Shown here one piece after another: positions 35,707 to 45,500 of a stretch of 64,000 nucleotides of DNA. Where the stretch lies: contig JAZGTN010000069.1 of the NCBI GenBank assembly GCA_037783415.1, positions 1,488,001-1,552,000 of the forward strand. Reading direction: 5' to 3'. The position numbers were made by a program, and so were the translations under genes. The notes under the pieces were generated by a model. The model had not been told where the DNA came from. It made no database searches and was given only the letters and a program-made list of their open reading frames with translations. Source of the DNA: Leptasterias polaris. Lineage: Eukaryota > Echinodermata > Asteroidea > Forcipulatida > Asteriidae. Each line of letters begins with the position of its first letter. Positions within the stretch are counted from its first letter, which is position 1.

Positions 35707-38700
35707 ATAAATGTCATGCCTCTGGTTTCTCAACCGAGAACTTTGCTCAATTACTGGAGCAGAAAACGATTTAAGACGAGATGTGCATATCACATCTCAA
35801 CCCTATTTCATGAATAATAATAATAATGAACCATTCTTGTATAGCGCATATCACATTCACAGGGAAGTCTCTATGCGCTTTGAGATGAAAAATAGAAGAG
35901 AAATTAAAGTAAGACAAAAAAAGACAAGTAAGTACATGAATGAAAAAACTAGTTGACACAGTAAGACGTACTGGAGGCTATTGCAAAAATAAATGTGTTT
36001 TTAGCTTCGTCTTAAAAGAATTCACTGTTTGCACTTGTTTTATGTTGTCGGGAAGACTATTCCATAATTCTGCTGCTGCTACTGCAAAAGCTCTGGCCCC
36101 ATAAAATTTAGTGAAATTCGAGGGACATACTAAGAGAGACTTGAATTTTGAGCGAAGATTACGAACTGGATGATATTTTTGGATGATGTCTTGGAGATAA
36201 GTGGGGCCCAAACCTTGCAAACATAAGAAAGTTAATGAAAGTATTTTATACTGAATACGGTATTTTATCGGAAGCCAATGTAAATCATGCAAAATAGGAG
36301 AAATGTGGTCACGCTTTTGAGCACGTGTCACCACGTGCCATTTTGCAGGAATGATTGCTGAACAAATTGATGTGCTTATCTGAAATGAGCAGGGAACCAG
36401 TCAAGAACAATGTATACATTTCAAATTATTTTGGCTGGTAACCCATTTCTGTTTAGCAAATGTTTCGTACTTAACAGCTTACTTGAAATAAATGCACCGC
36501 CCTGGACCGTGAAACACCTTTTGTGCAGTTTCAAGTACAGGAATCCTACCTGGGCAATGTTTTTCGAGATACAAGTGTACAACATTAATGTGCTGATATA
36601 CATGTAATTAATTGATATTCACTCAAACAGTCTTATCAAACAGTCCAAAATCCTCTTCAGGAAGTTGTCCGAAGTTGTTATGTACGGACCGTATAACAAA
36701 TGCTTTTCATTGCGCCAGGCATTCCAATCTATCAGAGCCCAAACATTTGGAAGTTGAGTTAATAAAGAGTAGAGGATTTCAGAGTCTCTAGACAAGGGCA
36801 CATTGCTGTTAGGGTTAACTAACTGTTTAACTTTAAAAAATCTCATTTGCATTTTCCAGGAGATAGTAGTCGTGGTGCTTCAGCAACAAATGATTCCATA
36901 CAAGAAAGACGAAAATCATCAGAGAATTCTGACAAACAAGGTATGTGAAGACCAGGAAATTTTACTCTTCACCTACATGACCTAGATCACAAAGGCCATC
37001 GCTCATTGCACTAGTTCCATCTTGTATGAAGACAACAGAACCAACACCAGGGCCGAGTTTCATTTTGCTGTGTAAGCAGACAATATTGCTTTAAAAGAAT
37101 GTTTTTGTTAAAAAGGTTGTGTACAACATTGGTAATTGCCAAAGACCTGTATCCACACTTGATGTGACCCAACATATACATGAAATAACAAACCTGTACA
37201 AAATTTAAGCTCAATCGGTCTTTGGAGTCATGAGAAAACAGTGAAACGCCCCATCATATGTTTTAACTTGTTTTCAAACATCAGGTTTTATCCTGCAGGA
37301 TAAAGACTATTGTTTTACTCATTTCCTGAAAACTAAGGCATTTCAAGCAAAACTATTTCAAGGGAAGTTTTCCACCATGTAAGTTGTGTGCAAATCTGTG
37401 AACATTTATATTTTCAATCTTACCAATGTTGTACACACCCTTTAAGCAAAAGTGTTGGAGATACCTGTACCAGTTGCAAATAGTACTTGTGACATGGCAT
37501 TTGATCTGCTAACCTTGTTCTGGTAAGCATAATTGTTTTGTTCTTAGCTACACTAGCCCACTCGACCACAACACCATGTTTCTTGTTCAGCATACTTTTT
37601 CCTTATGAAAAGACAAGCGAAATATAATTTATTGTCCTTTGATTTCCCAGTTGTAGATGAAGGGCATCGGAACTTTGGCAATTTGAAGAAAGACGAGGCA
37701 ACCAGCGAGTCTCATGCACTAACCACCGAGCAGCAAGGCGATCAAAACCCAAAATCAGCTCGGCCAACTTCTGAAAAGGTAAGATTGATTAGTTGTGAAT
37801 AAACTCTTGGAAGAACTCAAGTCTTTCAAAAAGCAGCACCTGTGAAAGATAGAGAAGAATCTGTCTTTGCAAGTTTTTGTTTTGGATAACAAATAATAAA
37901 CCACAAGGGGAAACCGACTGGGTAAACTTTTTAAATAATTTGGGGTTGAACAAAGAAACATTGACTAGAGCGGGATTCGAACCAACGATCTTCAGATTGA
38001 TGTGCTCGGCGCTGTACCAAATGAGGTCTCTAGCCCTTTGGCTAGAGAGCTCATTTCCAGAGGTCGTTGGTTCAAATCCTGCTCTAGTCATTTTTTTCTT
38101 TGTTCAACCCCAAATCAACTTTTTGTTTTACCTAAAGATCTGGGGAAAAGATGGTTAGTTTCAATCCAAAAGCTTACTGATGATACCAATCATCCAGAAA
38201 AATATTTCTGTCTTAAAGTAGCAGTTGAACAACCCCAAATCACTATTGCAGCAATCTAAATAAGCAAATGTGACACTCCATGCCAAAACCAGGCACTTTC
38301 TGCCAAAACTTAAAAGTAAGTTAATAAGCTCATTAAAAAAATGAGAATGAGAGCTTTCAAATATCACCTGAAGCCCTGTTCATACTTTCTGTTAATGCGA
38401 ATGCGATACAAATTTTGACGTCACAAATTCGCAACGAATAATTCAGAAGAGTTGAATTGTGCTCAACTCCTGGGAAACATTCACAGCAAAAACAGCTGTG
38501 ATGTCAAAAATCACTTCGCATTTGCATTCGCAGGAAGTATGAACCGTGCTTAAGTCGGGCATGTAAGGTAAGTACTTCTCAATATAGATGGTGTGGTTAT
38601 AGACTTTTCTAATGAATGTCAAACCCCAAGATTTTGCCAGCCAAGGTTCAAAAACCATGGAAAGCCATAAATGCAAAGCAAAAACAGATAGCCACAGTTT

Positions 38701-39112
38701 GTAACAATGTTACACAAATATTCAAAAATAGTGTTGAATTTGTTATAAACAAAGCAACCAATCATAGGAGGTATTTTATTTTATTGAAAGTTTGCAGAAA
38801 ATGTTGAATTTGGTTAAAACATCTGTTAACACGATGGAATATTTTACTAACATTCGGCCGTCCATGCCAACCAGTGCGGGGTGTTTATCAACAATGGAAA
38901 GGTCTGTTGAAAACTACAGGACATGTAATTTACTCGCCCAAAACCAATGATGTAATGTAATGTACGTGTAAGTAAATTCATTTAAAATGGGCATGTGTAT
39001 AAGAGAGGAAACAACTTCATGTGAATTCTTTTAAAATTTATTTCAGCCCGTTGATGAAGATGAACCTCCAGCCAAGCAGCCGCGCCTTCACACAGACAGC
39101 TCCTCAAGTTGA
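31267..39112 (+). CDS. BCL7: BCL7 family protein, SWI/SNF (BAF) complex subunit
   Basis: Seven exons: 31267-31364, 32888-33084, 34370-34468, 35184-35300, 36860-36940, 37651-37778 and 39047-39112. All have GT-AG borders and consistent phases; total 261 residues, or 228 if the 34370 exon is skipped. The N-terminus ([20 protein letters not shown], then [20 protein letters not shown]) is the diagnostic BCL7 domain, about residues 7-55. The rest is low-complexity, Ser/Asp/Glu-rich and probably disordered. The C-terminus, [15 protein letters not shown], parallels the PPSKKMKL tail of vertebrate BCL7A. BCL7 proteins are accessory subunits of BAF chromatin remodellers in the nucleus. Two consecutive ATGs start the frame; either could be used. 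Exons 3, 4 and 5 are all phase 1-1 and divisible by three, so each could be skipped without a frameshift. A polyadenylation signal lies near 39874. Confidence 0.93.
31853..32588 (-). mobile_element. 736-bp MITE with CTCGCGCG ends, copy B
   Basis: Ends are GACTGCAAGTCTCGCGCG and its near-complement, with TA on both sides (31851-31852 and 32589-32590). It matches 11685-12424 along its length, reversed. It lies in BCL7 intron 1. Confidence 0.8.
33508..33568 (+). repeat. Perfect 24-bp hairpin in BCL7 intron 2
   Basis: Arms 33508-33531 (tgcacaaaagctgcagtttt...) and 33545-33568 are exact complements, with a 13-base loop. The size matches a small-RNA precursor, but perfect pairing also fits a tiny fold-back element. 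Confidence 0.85.
33640..33750. repeat. 'actggccag' dispersed repeat
   Basis: Contains actggccagccggaccac, catttggccagcagaccacc and ctaaggtcgaaccctgg. Related blocks occur near 9275, 55850 and 62170. Confidence 0.5.
35338..35704 (+). mobile_element. tRNA-Leu-like SINE, family 1
   Basis: The tRNA-like head (A box tggccaagtgg, B box gttcaaatccc) is followed by a body with cttgtgtccttgagcaaga and an ATT repeat tail at about 35674-35705. It lies in BCL7 intron 4, 38 bp after the exon, and may influence splicing. Confidence 0.8.
35800..36335 (-). mobile_element. 5'-truncated L2/CR1-like LINE, C-terminal fragment
   Basis: A 118-residue minus-strand frame (36334-35978) reads [18 protein letters not shown] ... 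[18 protein letters not shown] ... [10 protein letters not shown], the conserved C-terminal end of ORF2 in L2/CR1-type LINEs. The 3' UTR has tagcgcatat and ends in an ATT repeat (about 35816-35828). Same family as 49940-50335, in BCL7 intron 4, antisense to the gene. Confidence 0.8.
37050..37562. mobile_element. GGGCC-family MITE, interrupted by another MITE
   Basis: The left part (gggccgagtttcat ... caatattgcttt) and the right part (gttctggtaagcataattg ... gttcttagc) match halves of the GGGCCCAATTTCATAGAGC family. A separate element at about 37108-37443 lies between them. In BCL7 intron 5. Confidence 0.6.
37108..37443. mobile_element. MITE with AGGTTGTGTACAACATTGGT ends
   Basis: Starts ttaaaaaggttgtgtacaac and ends ccaatgttgtacacacccttt, imperfect inverted repeats. 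Roughly 335 bp, nested in the GGGCC-family MITE. Similar internal sequence is near 22130-22270. Confidence 0.6.
37870..38140. mobile_element. Head-to-head pair of family 2 SINE fragments (palindrome)
   Basis: A minus-strand SINE (actagagcgggattcgaac at about 37963) meets a plus-strand copy (gttggttcaaatcctgctct at about 38067) around ctagccctttggctag. The flanking 'tttggggttgaacaaag' is mirrored as ctttgttcaaccccaaa. In BCL7 intron 6. Confidence 0.7.
38373..38549. mobile_element. MITE with GCCCTGTTCATACTT ends
   Basis: The left end, gccctgttcatactttct then aatgcgaatgcga, is mirrored at the right by tcgcatttgcattcgcagg then aagtatgaaccgtgc. About 177 bp, in BCL7 intron 6. Confidence 0.75.
38612..38905 (+). 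repeat. Dispersed repeat, copy 1 (partner at 57250-57545)
   Basis: Shares ggaaagccataa, aaaacagatagcca, aatgttacaca, ccaatcat and ggccgtccatgccaacc with 57250-57545 in the same order and orientation. No readable long ORF. Confidence 0.7.
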
Positions 39113-42100
39113 TCAAGCTGTATTTAAATTTTTATCCTGTAAACTCAACACTGTATTTTTCTACAGTCCACTTGGATCATGAAGGATTCCTGTTAAAATG
39201 GCCCTTATCACTCAAAACTATCATGAGGGCTTGACTCAATGTTATATGAAACCAAATAGCCAACTGTTGAAGTTTAGCAAGGTTGTTGGCAGCTTTATAC
39301 TGTTGTTGTCAACAAGTTTTTAGTTCTGCGTTTTAGTTACATGTTGTTGTAGACTGTACAGATATGCCTATTAATACTTTGCATACCAGTCCATCCAGGT
39401 AACTGATTGGGCAAGATTAACCCTCCTACTATCTGATTATTCGAGATCATCCATATGGTTTTGAATGATAAATGCATTTATGCAGCCTGCTGTATGATAT
39501 CATGTGAAAAATGCATGTGCACAGTCGCTCCACCATACGCTGTGCAATGGTCCTTAATGGTTGGTTAACTGAATTTATGGAAAGTGACAGATGTAAAAGG
39601 ATTCAAGATAGCTCTCCTGATTATTGCTTGAATAACATCTGAAAGGCTCTCTCCCAAGGAGACAGGATTCGAAATACCCACTGTCCAGAGTCCAGTAATT
39701 TTAGCAGTGGACCAGTTTTTTTGTTGGGGGAAAATGTACAAACCTCTTTTAAAAAATTTGGCAAATACGAATATAGAAACAGAAATATTTTGGTAAAAAA
39801 TTGTTATTTCTGATCCGCTCAAAAACTGGTCTACTGGAGATTTTATTGACATTTGAACCATGCGGTGACTGAAAATAAAGTTCCTGGTATGTATAGATTT
39901 AGATTGATGCTCTGTTGGTAAGTTTGTAGCATTTGAAAATCAGGTTTTAAAAAACAATTTCTGTTGATTTTGTTATCGGTTCAGAACAGAAACCCTTCTC
40001 ATTTTGTCTGCCTGTAATTCACACTTACCGGCTAGAATGTGCATGGGAAAGACCCTATCTGTTTCAGGACACATTTTTTGCATCGTTGGTCTTTTTTTCA
40101 AAACCTCGCCTCATAGACCACTCGCACCTCGCACCTCTCCATTTTGGAAGTCAACTCCATGATTCTTGTGTTGTGCAAGGAGTCTATATGGCTCCAGCTC
40201 TGAACGAAGTCAAAACCCAAGCCCATGTTTGGAAAATGCCCTCAGTTTGGTGCTCGTGCCATGACCTCTGTATGGATAACTAAGGGGACCAGACTAAATG
40301 AAGTCTTAACTTGTACATATAACAACACATCAAAATGGCCAGTTTTATACAATGAGTTACAGAACAGGTTTAAGAAAAATTGAAGACATTAAGCGTTTTT
40401 GAGTGTAAATATTGACATTTATCATTTGTTTTTGGGAAACACCATACGCAATGATTATTAAGTACAGCTACAGCTACACAAGTCTTGCAGGTATTCCATT
40501 GTTTGGACCAACTGCACATCAGTAATGTGCACCACCGGCTCATTTCAGAGCAACCACAACCCATAGAGAGAGATTTCATGTACATGATTCTACTGCAAAC
40601 CTTACACTTCTTGTGCATAATAATTAAGCAATGTACTTTGTAAATCAAGGTTCCCAAAAATGAAATACACTCAAACTTTATTGAGGAAGGAGTTTGAATT
40701 TTTACATTTTTAAAACATAGTTTTCTGGCTAGACGATACATTTGCTTTTGATAGGCAAACCCTGTTATTTATTTGAAAAAATACACGAAGGTTTTTAGAG
40801 ACTCTTATTAGTAGTACAGTTAGACGTGAACTACATGTATAGAAAATATTTATATGTACTTGCCAGCAATAGTACATTGGGTTTAAGAGATACCGTAGTA
40901 TCTTGTTTGGGGTTGTGTTACCTTCTTCCACTTTAGGAAGTCTAAGTTTGTAGGATGTATTGCAGGGCCAAACAACAAATTCTTAATAATGGAACAGACA
41001 TCACAATGACGTTGAGTTACCATAGAGTATATTTCAAAGGATTCTGAACAGTCTGTAGCAAAAGACACTAATGAGTTAGGGTGGAAGTAAAAAGTAGACA
41101 TCTTTTTGGTACACAATAAGAAAACCCTCCCCAGGGATTTGGTTTTTTCCTCCAGTTTCGGAATAAAATACAATACAATGAAGTTCTATAAGTTTAGTTT
41201 CTTGTAATGCCATAAGAAAGTAATAAATACGAAATAAAAAATCTGCTGAAATTCCAAGAATTGAGTTCCTAATAGTGTACCATCTCCTAAACAAAGAAAT
41301 ACTTTGCTACATCTTGATTTTTCAGGCCTGTAAACATTACACACTCGTATTATTGCAGTAAAATAAGCCATTAACATTTATAAATGTGACCAATAATTCA
41401 ATAAGATATTGCATTAATATTAACATGCAAAGTTTGACCGTTTACCGAATCAGTTTGTCTTGGAAAGTTAAATTCATTCCAAGCATCTGGTTTTCTAAAA
41501 ATAACTGTTACACAACAGAATGATTCATTAAGCCCCGCCCACCATAGCTAACGTCTACTAACGCAGCGCCAGTCCCACTTCTGTAGACTGTACAGATCAA
41601 CCTAATGATACTTTGCATACCAGTCCATCTATCTTACTAAGTAAGCAGTTATTGGGAAATATTTACTGTCCGACCGATCAATATAATCTACTTGGTTTTG
41701 ATAGATGCACCCTGCAGTAGTTTCTCTACGGTCGAACATACAACACTTTTCTTGCTCTATCCACACCACACACAGTGCAGCAATTCAAATGGCAGGAACC
41801 TGCTTACGTTTTGTAATGTGATTTCATATGAAGCAGATTTTGTTGCCTTCTGTACGCAGTTGTGATTGGTCTAAGCAGAGCTCAATGGATCGGCATATTC
41901 TTTGCAAAAATATTTTAAAAATTCCTTCACCTTTTTATAAAATTTGCACTTCGCCTTTCGAGTCATAAGTGTTAAAACAGAACTGAATACATTAGCTAAA
42001 ATTTGCACTTCGCCTTTCGAGTCATAAGTGTTAAAACAGAACTGAATACATTAGCTATATTTTCAGTTAGTAGAAGTTAATATCCAATAAAACATTATAT

Positions 42101-42599
42101 AGACAATGTTACATAGATAATTTAGAATAAAACCGATAAAGATTATACCATTGGGTTATCATAAAAATTCATGCAGCTTAAACATACTTCAAAGTAAAAC
42201 AAGACAAAATCCCATTTTCTGTTTAAAAAATTGCTGTAACCTGAATTTGTTGTTGAAATCAATGCACTGATTTTCATTAAGCTAAAAACAAAAGCATTCT
42301 CATCCCCATCCAAAGTTGTCAACTTGGAATATATTTATGCCCAACACCTTTATGTTAGGTTGAAAATAATTATGCAAGAAAATAATACAGAAGTATTTTT
42401 GGCAACAAAAACTTGGGCAACGTACTCCTGCCTCTTCATCACAGGGGAATCACCTCCATTCCCCTGGTTATTGCCTTGGTGCCCATTGAATACTCCCTGA
42501 TACAGGTGCCCTTTAGCAAAGAAAAAAAAGCTTGCCCTTAACAAGAACAAAATATCATACCTGAATTTGTTTCTAGATAACTAGAGGTACATTTTCACT
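39113..42599. other. BCL7 3' UTR and intergenic spacer
   Basis: An AATAAA at about 39874-39879 is the likely BCL7 polyadenylation signal. A block at about 39346-39510 (tgtagactgtacagat, actttgcataccagtccatc) is repeated at about 41573-41740. A 59-bp tandem duplication is at 41941-42058. A 'ccttggtgccc' repeat is near 42440-42540. No gene was found on either strand. Confidence 0.5.
41941..42058 (+). repeat. 59-bp tandem duplication
   Basis: Two identical units starting aatttgcacttcgcctttcg, at 41941 and 42000. Confidence 0.95.
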
Positions 42600-45500
42600 C
42601 TACTTTCCATCATTGTTTTCATTGATGACTTTCTCAATTGGATGTTGCCGCTTTCTTGGCCTTATACTGCGCTGGAGACTGTCTTTCATATTGGACAAGC
42701 TACTCTCACGTTTCTGCATCTTCTTTACCCTGCTATGAATGGAAGAGATACAGTTTGCATTATATTCATGCAGTATTTTGTATGTGTTTATTTAAATGTT
42801 AAGTAATAAACCACAAGAGAAACCGATTGGGTATATTTTAAATAGTTTGGGTTTGAACAATGAAAAATTGACAAGAGCGGGACTTGAACCGACGACCTCT
42901 GGATTAACGTACCAGCGCTCTACCAACTGAGCTATCCAGCCCTATGTTGGCAGTCTCCCTATTACAATGCAGTCCATATCTTTGTTCGGTGGGTGCCAGT
43001 CAACCGTAAACTGCCGTGTAGCCAGGGATCACACCCAAGTATACGATGCAGCCAGGGGATCACCTTAACGGGATGCAACTTTTTTTCTTTGTCCAATCTG
43101 TTTATTTAAATGTAGTAATTTTGGAAGGAATGTACCCATATCAACAGCCAATGTACTTCCATGTATTGCAATACCCTAATACTGACTCTGCCAAAGTTTT
43201 ACAATCTACATGTATGTACATATACCATTCATTTTTCCCTTTAGTAATTCTTTCTCCTTGAATCTTACAACTTATTCTTCTGAAAAGAATAAGTTTCACA
43301 ATCTAGTACATACCTTTCATTTTCCTTTGTGGACTCTTCCTTTATAGGTTTTTCCTTTGATATTTTATCCTTAATATCCTTGGTTCCTTTTTTCTTGTGT
43401 GTCTCTTCCTTCGATGCCTCTTCCTTGGTTGCTTCCTTCGGTGTCTCTTCCTTGGTTGCTTCCATCTCCACATCCGAAGACTGTTTCTTCAAGCGTTTCT
43501 GGAGGCTCTCCTTTAGACTTGTCAAGCTGCTGGTGCGCTTTCCACTCAGTGCCTTTTTATCTGCACCATCTTGTGACTCTATTTGGATTTCCGTCACGCT
43601 GTTGTTGCTGTTGAAATCCACACAAAAAAAGTGTAATTTTTTTGTAAATCTTAAAAGTGCAAAACCCTAGATCGTTGGATTTGTTTGGTTATGGGGTTAC
43701 TGGCCCAAGGCAATACTAACATTACTGGATTCGGGACAATGGCTCCCCTACAAAAAACGAAGCAATAATTGTTTTAAGTGTCTTGCTTTTAAGACAAGTG
43801 TCAAGACCGGGACTTGAACCCACACTCTTCTGATCAGAAACACAAAGAGTCTGGTGCTCTTAACCGCTCGGCCACTATTTGAGTATCTACCACCCCGCTC
43901 AGCTCATTAGGGAGAGGAAACATAACACAGTCCTCTATTATATCAGAGTCCATTAGGTTTGTGTGATGAACCATGCACTTTGAATATATCCTTCGAGAGC
44001 TTGCATCTAAAATTAAATTTATTCCCTACTTTTCAACAGAAATTGCGTTAATATTTCAAGCATACCTTTCCTGTCTAGCAATAGATTTTGTGATCCCAGT
44101 TTCCATGGATTCGAACACCCTCATTCCCTGTGCTAGAACATTAAGCCGGGATGTTACGCTGTTGAGCTCACTCTCAAATCGTCCTGGAGTTTGAAGCCTG
44201 AGATATATTTTTTGAAAAAAAGAAGAAAAAAAAAGTAGAATAATTTGTCAATTCCTTTTTAAAATTACAGTAAAAAAGTACAGGCATTCAACTGCATTTG
44301 GCGAAAAAGAGGAAAGTGCCAGGCACAGATAAAGACTTTGTGATGCGTTTTTCAATCTTCTATGGCGCAGCTGTGATGTAACTTTTAAGTAAATCAGCTG
44401 AAAATGTGCCTGCCTGCTGGGACTTGGTACAATGGTAGTATTGACAAATGTTGATTTACGGATTTTACATGTAGGTCATAGTGTTGATTTGACATACACT
44501 AAATGTACAAGACTCGCACAGGTGCATGTACCTGAAAATTGATAAGAACCTTGGGTTACCACATATTAATGTGTACAGGTCCCAATGTTCCAACACTTGA
44601 AGAGTCAGTCTAATGTGGAACTCCAATTTCAGTGCTGTATCCAACCTCTACCTTCTAACTTGTTTTGACCCAAAAATGTAACCTTATTTGGGTTTAAAAA
44701 AGATACATGTATTTTGGGTCAAAATGAATGAAAATGTAGCAATTGGATACAGCATATTTTCCTTTCCCCTCCACCCATTAGCCCCACCCTTTCCCGGCCT
44801 CAACCCTACCCTTCGATGTTTCTTTATCCCTTTTGGTACCTTCTTGGTTGTTGCCTTCTTGAAGTTTGTGAAGCGGACTTCATCGGGGTCGGTGTTCTGC
44901 TTGCAATTCTCTCAGACCTTCGAAGCCCCTCTATGGGCGTGTATGGGGTAAGCGCCAGAGCCGTATCTCGATAGCGTCGTGTGTTTCTGGGTGTGGCAAA
45001 GGCCGAGTTTGGCAGTGGGGATTGTATCAGACGGAGGACGCCCTCTGGTGTCTGTGGGGTTGTTGAGACAGTCAAATCTAGCAGACGCCGCTTGGTGCCT
45101 TGGCATTTCCTACCAGACGGTTTCATCTTCTGTAAATAACATTTACTTTATTTAACATAAATTATATTGGTTTTTGGACCTGGTGTAGAGTTTTTTCCAT
45201 CCTCTTTTGTCTTGACAGTGAATGAATAGTTAAAGCTAGCGTTACAGGAACACCTACTGTCAAAACGTTACAATATAATGTCAGTCACATTCTCTACATT
45301 TTTTTCCTAAAGGATAACAACCATTCTGTGTATATTTGGCATGATATTAGGCCTACTAGGATTACCCTCAGGCCAAAATAGAAAAATCCGAGTTTAAGTA
45401 TTTCAAGTACAGAAACTGGGTTGACCTGCACAACAAAATGGTCAAATACTAAAGTATTATACAGTCAATAGTGTGCAGCTGTAGCAGCTTTCTTAGTGAC

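Noticed and set aside
42875..42950. tRNA gene (family 2 head)
   Set aside because: The same sequence with the same downstream body occurs at 5255-5500 and 37870-38140, so it is a SINE.
43790..43885. tRNA-Leu gene on the minus strand
   Set aside because: The tRNA-like head is followed by the SINE family 1 body and has mismatches in the stems; the same head recurs in several copies.
44824..45126. Stand-alone 100-residue gene
   Set aside because: An acceptor precedes it and a donor (aag|gtacca) precedes its stop; it fits as exon 2 of the 340-residue gene.
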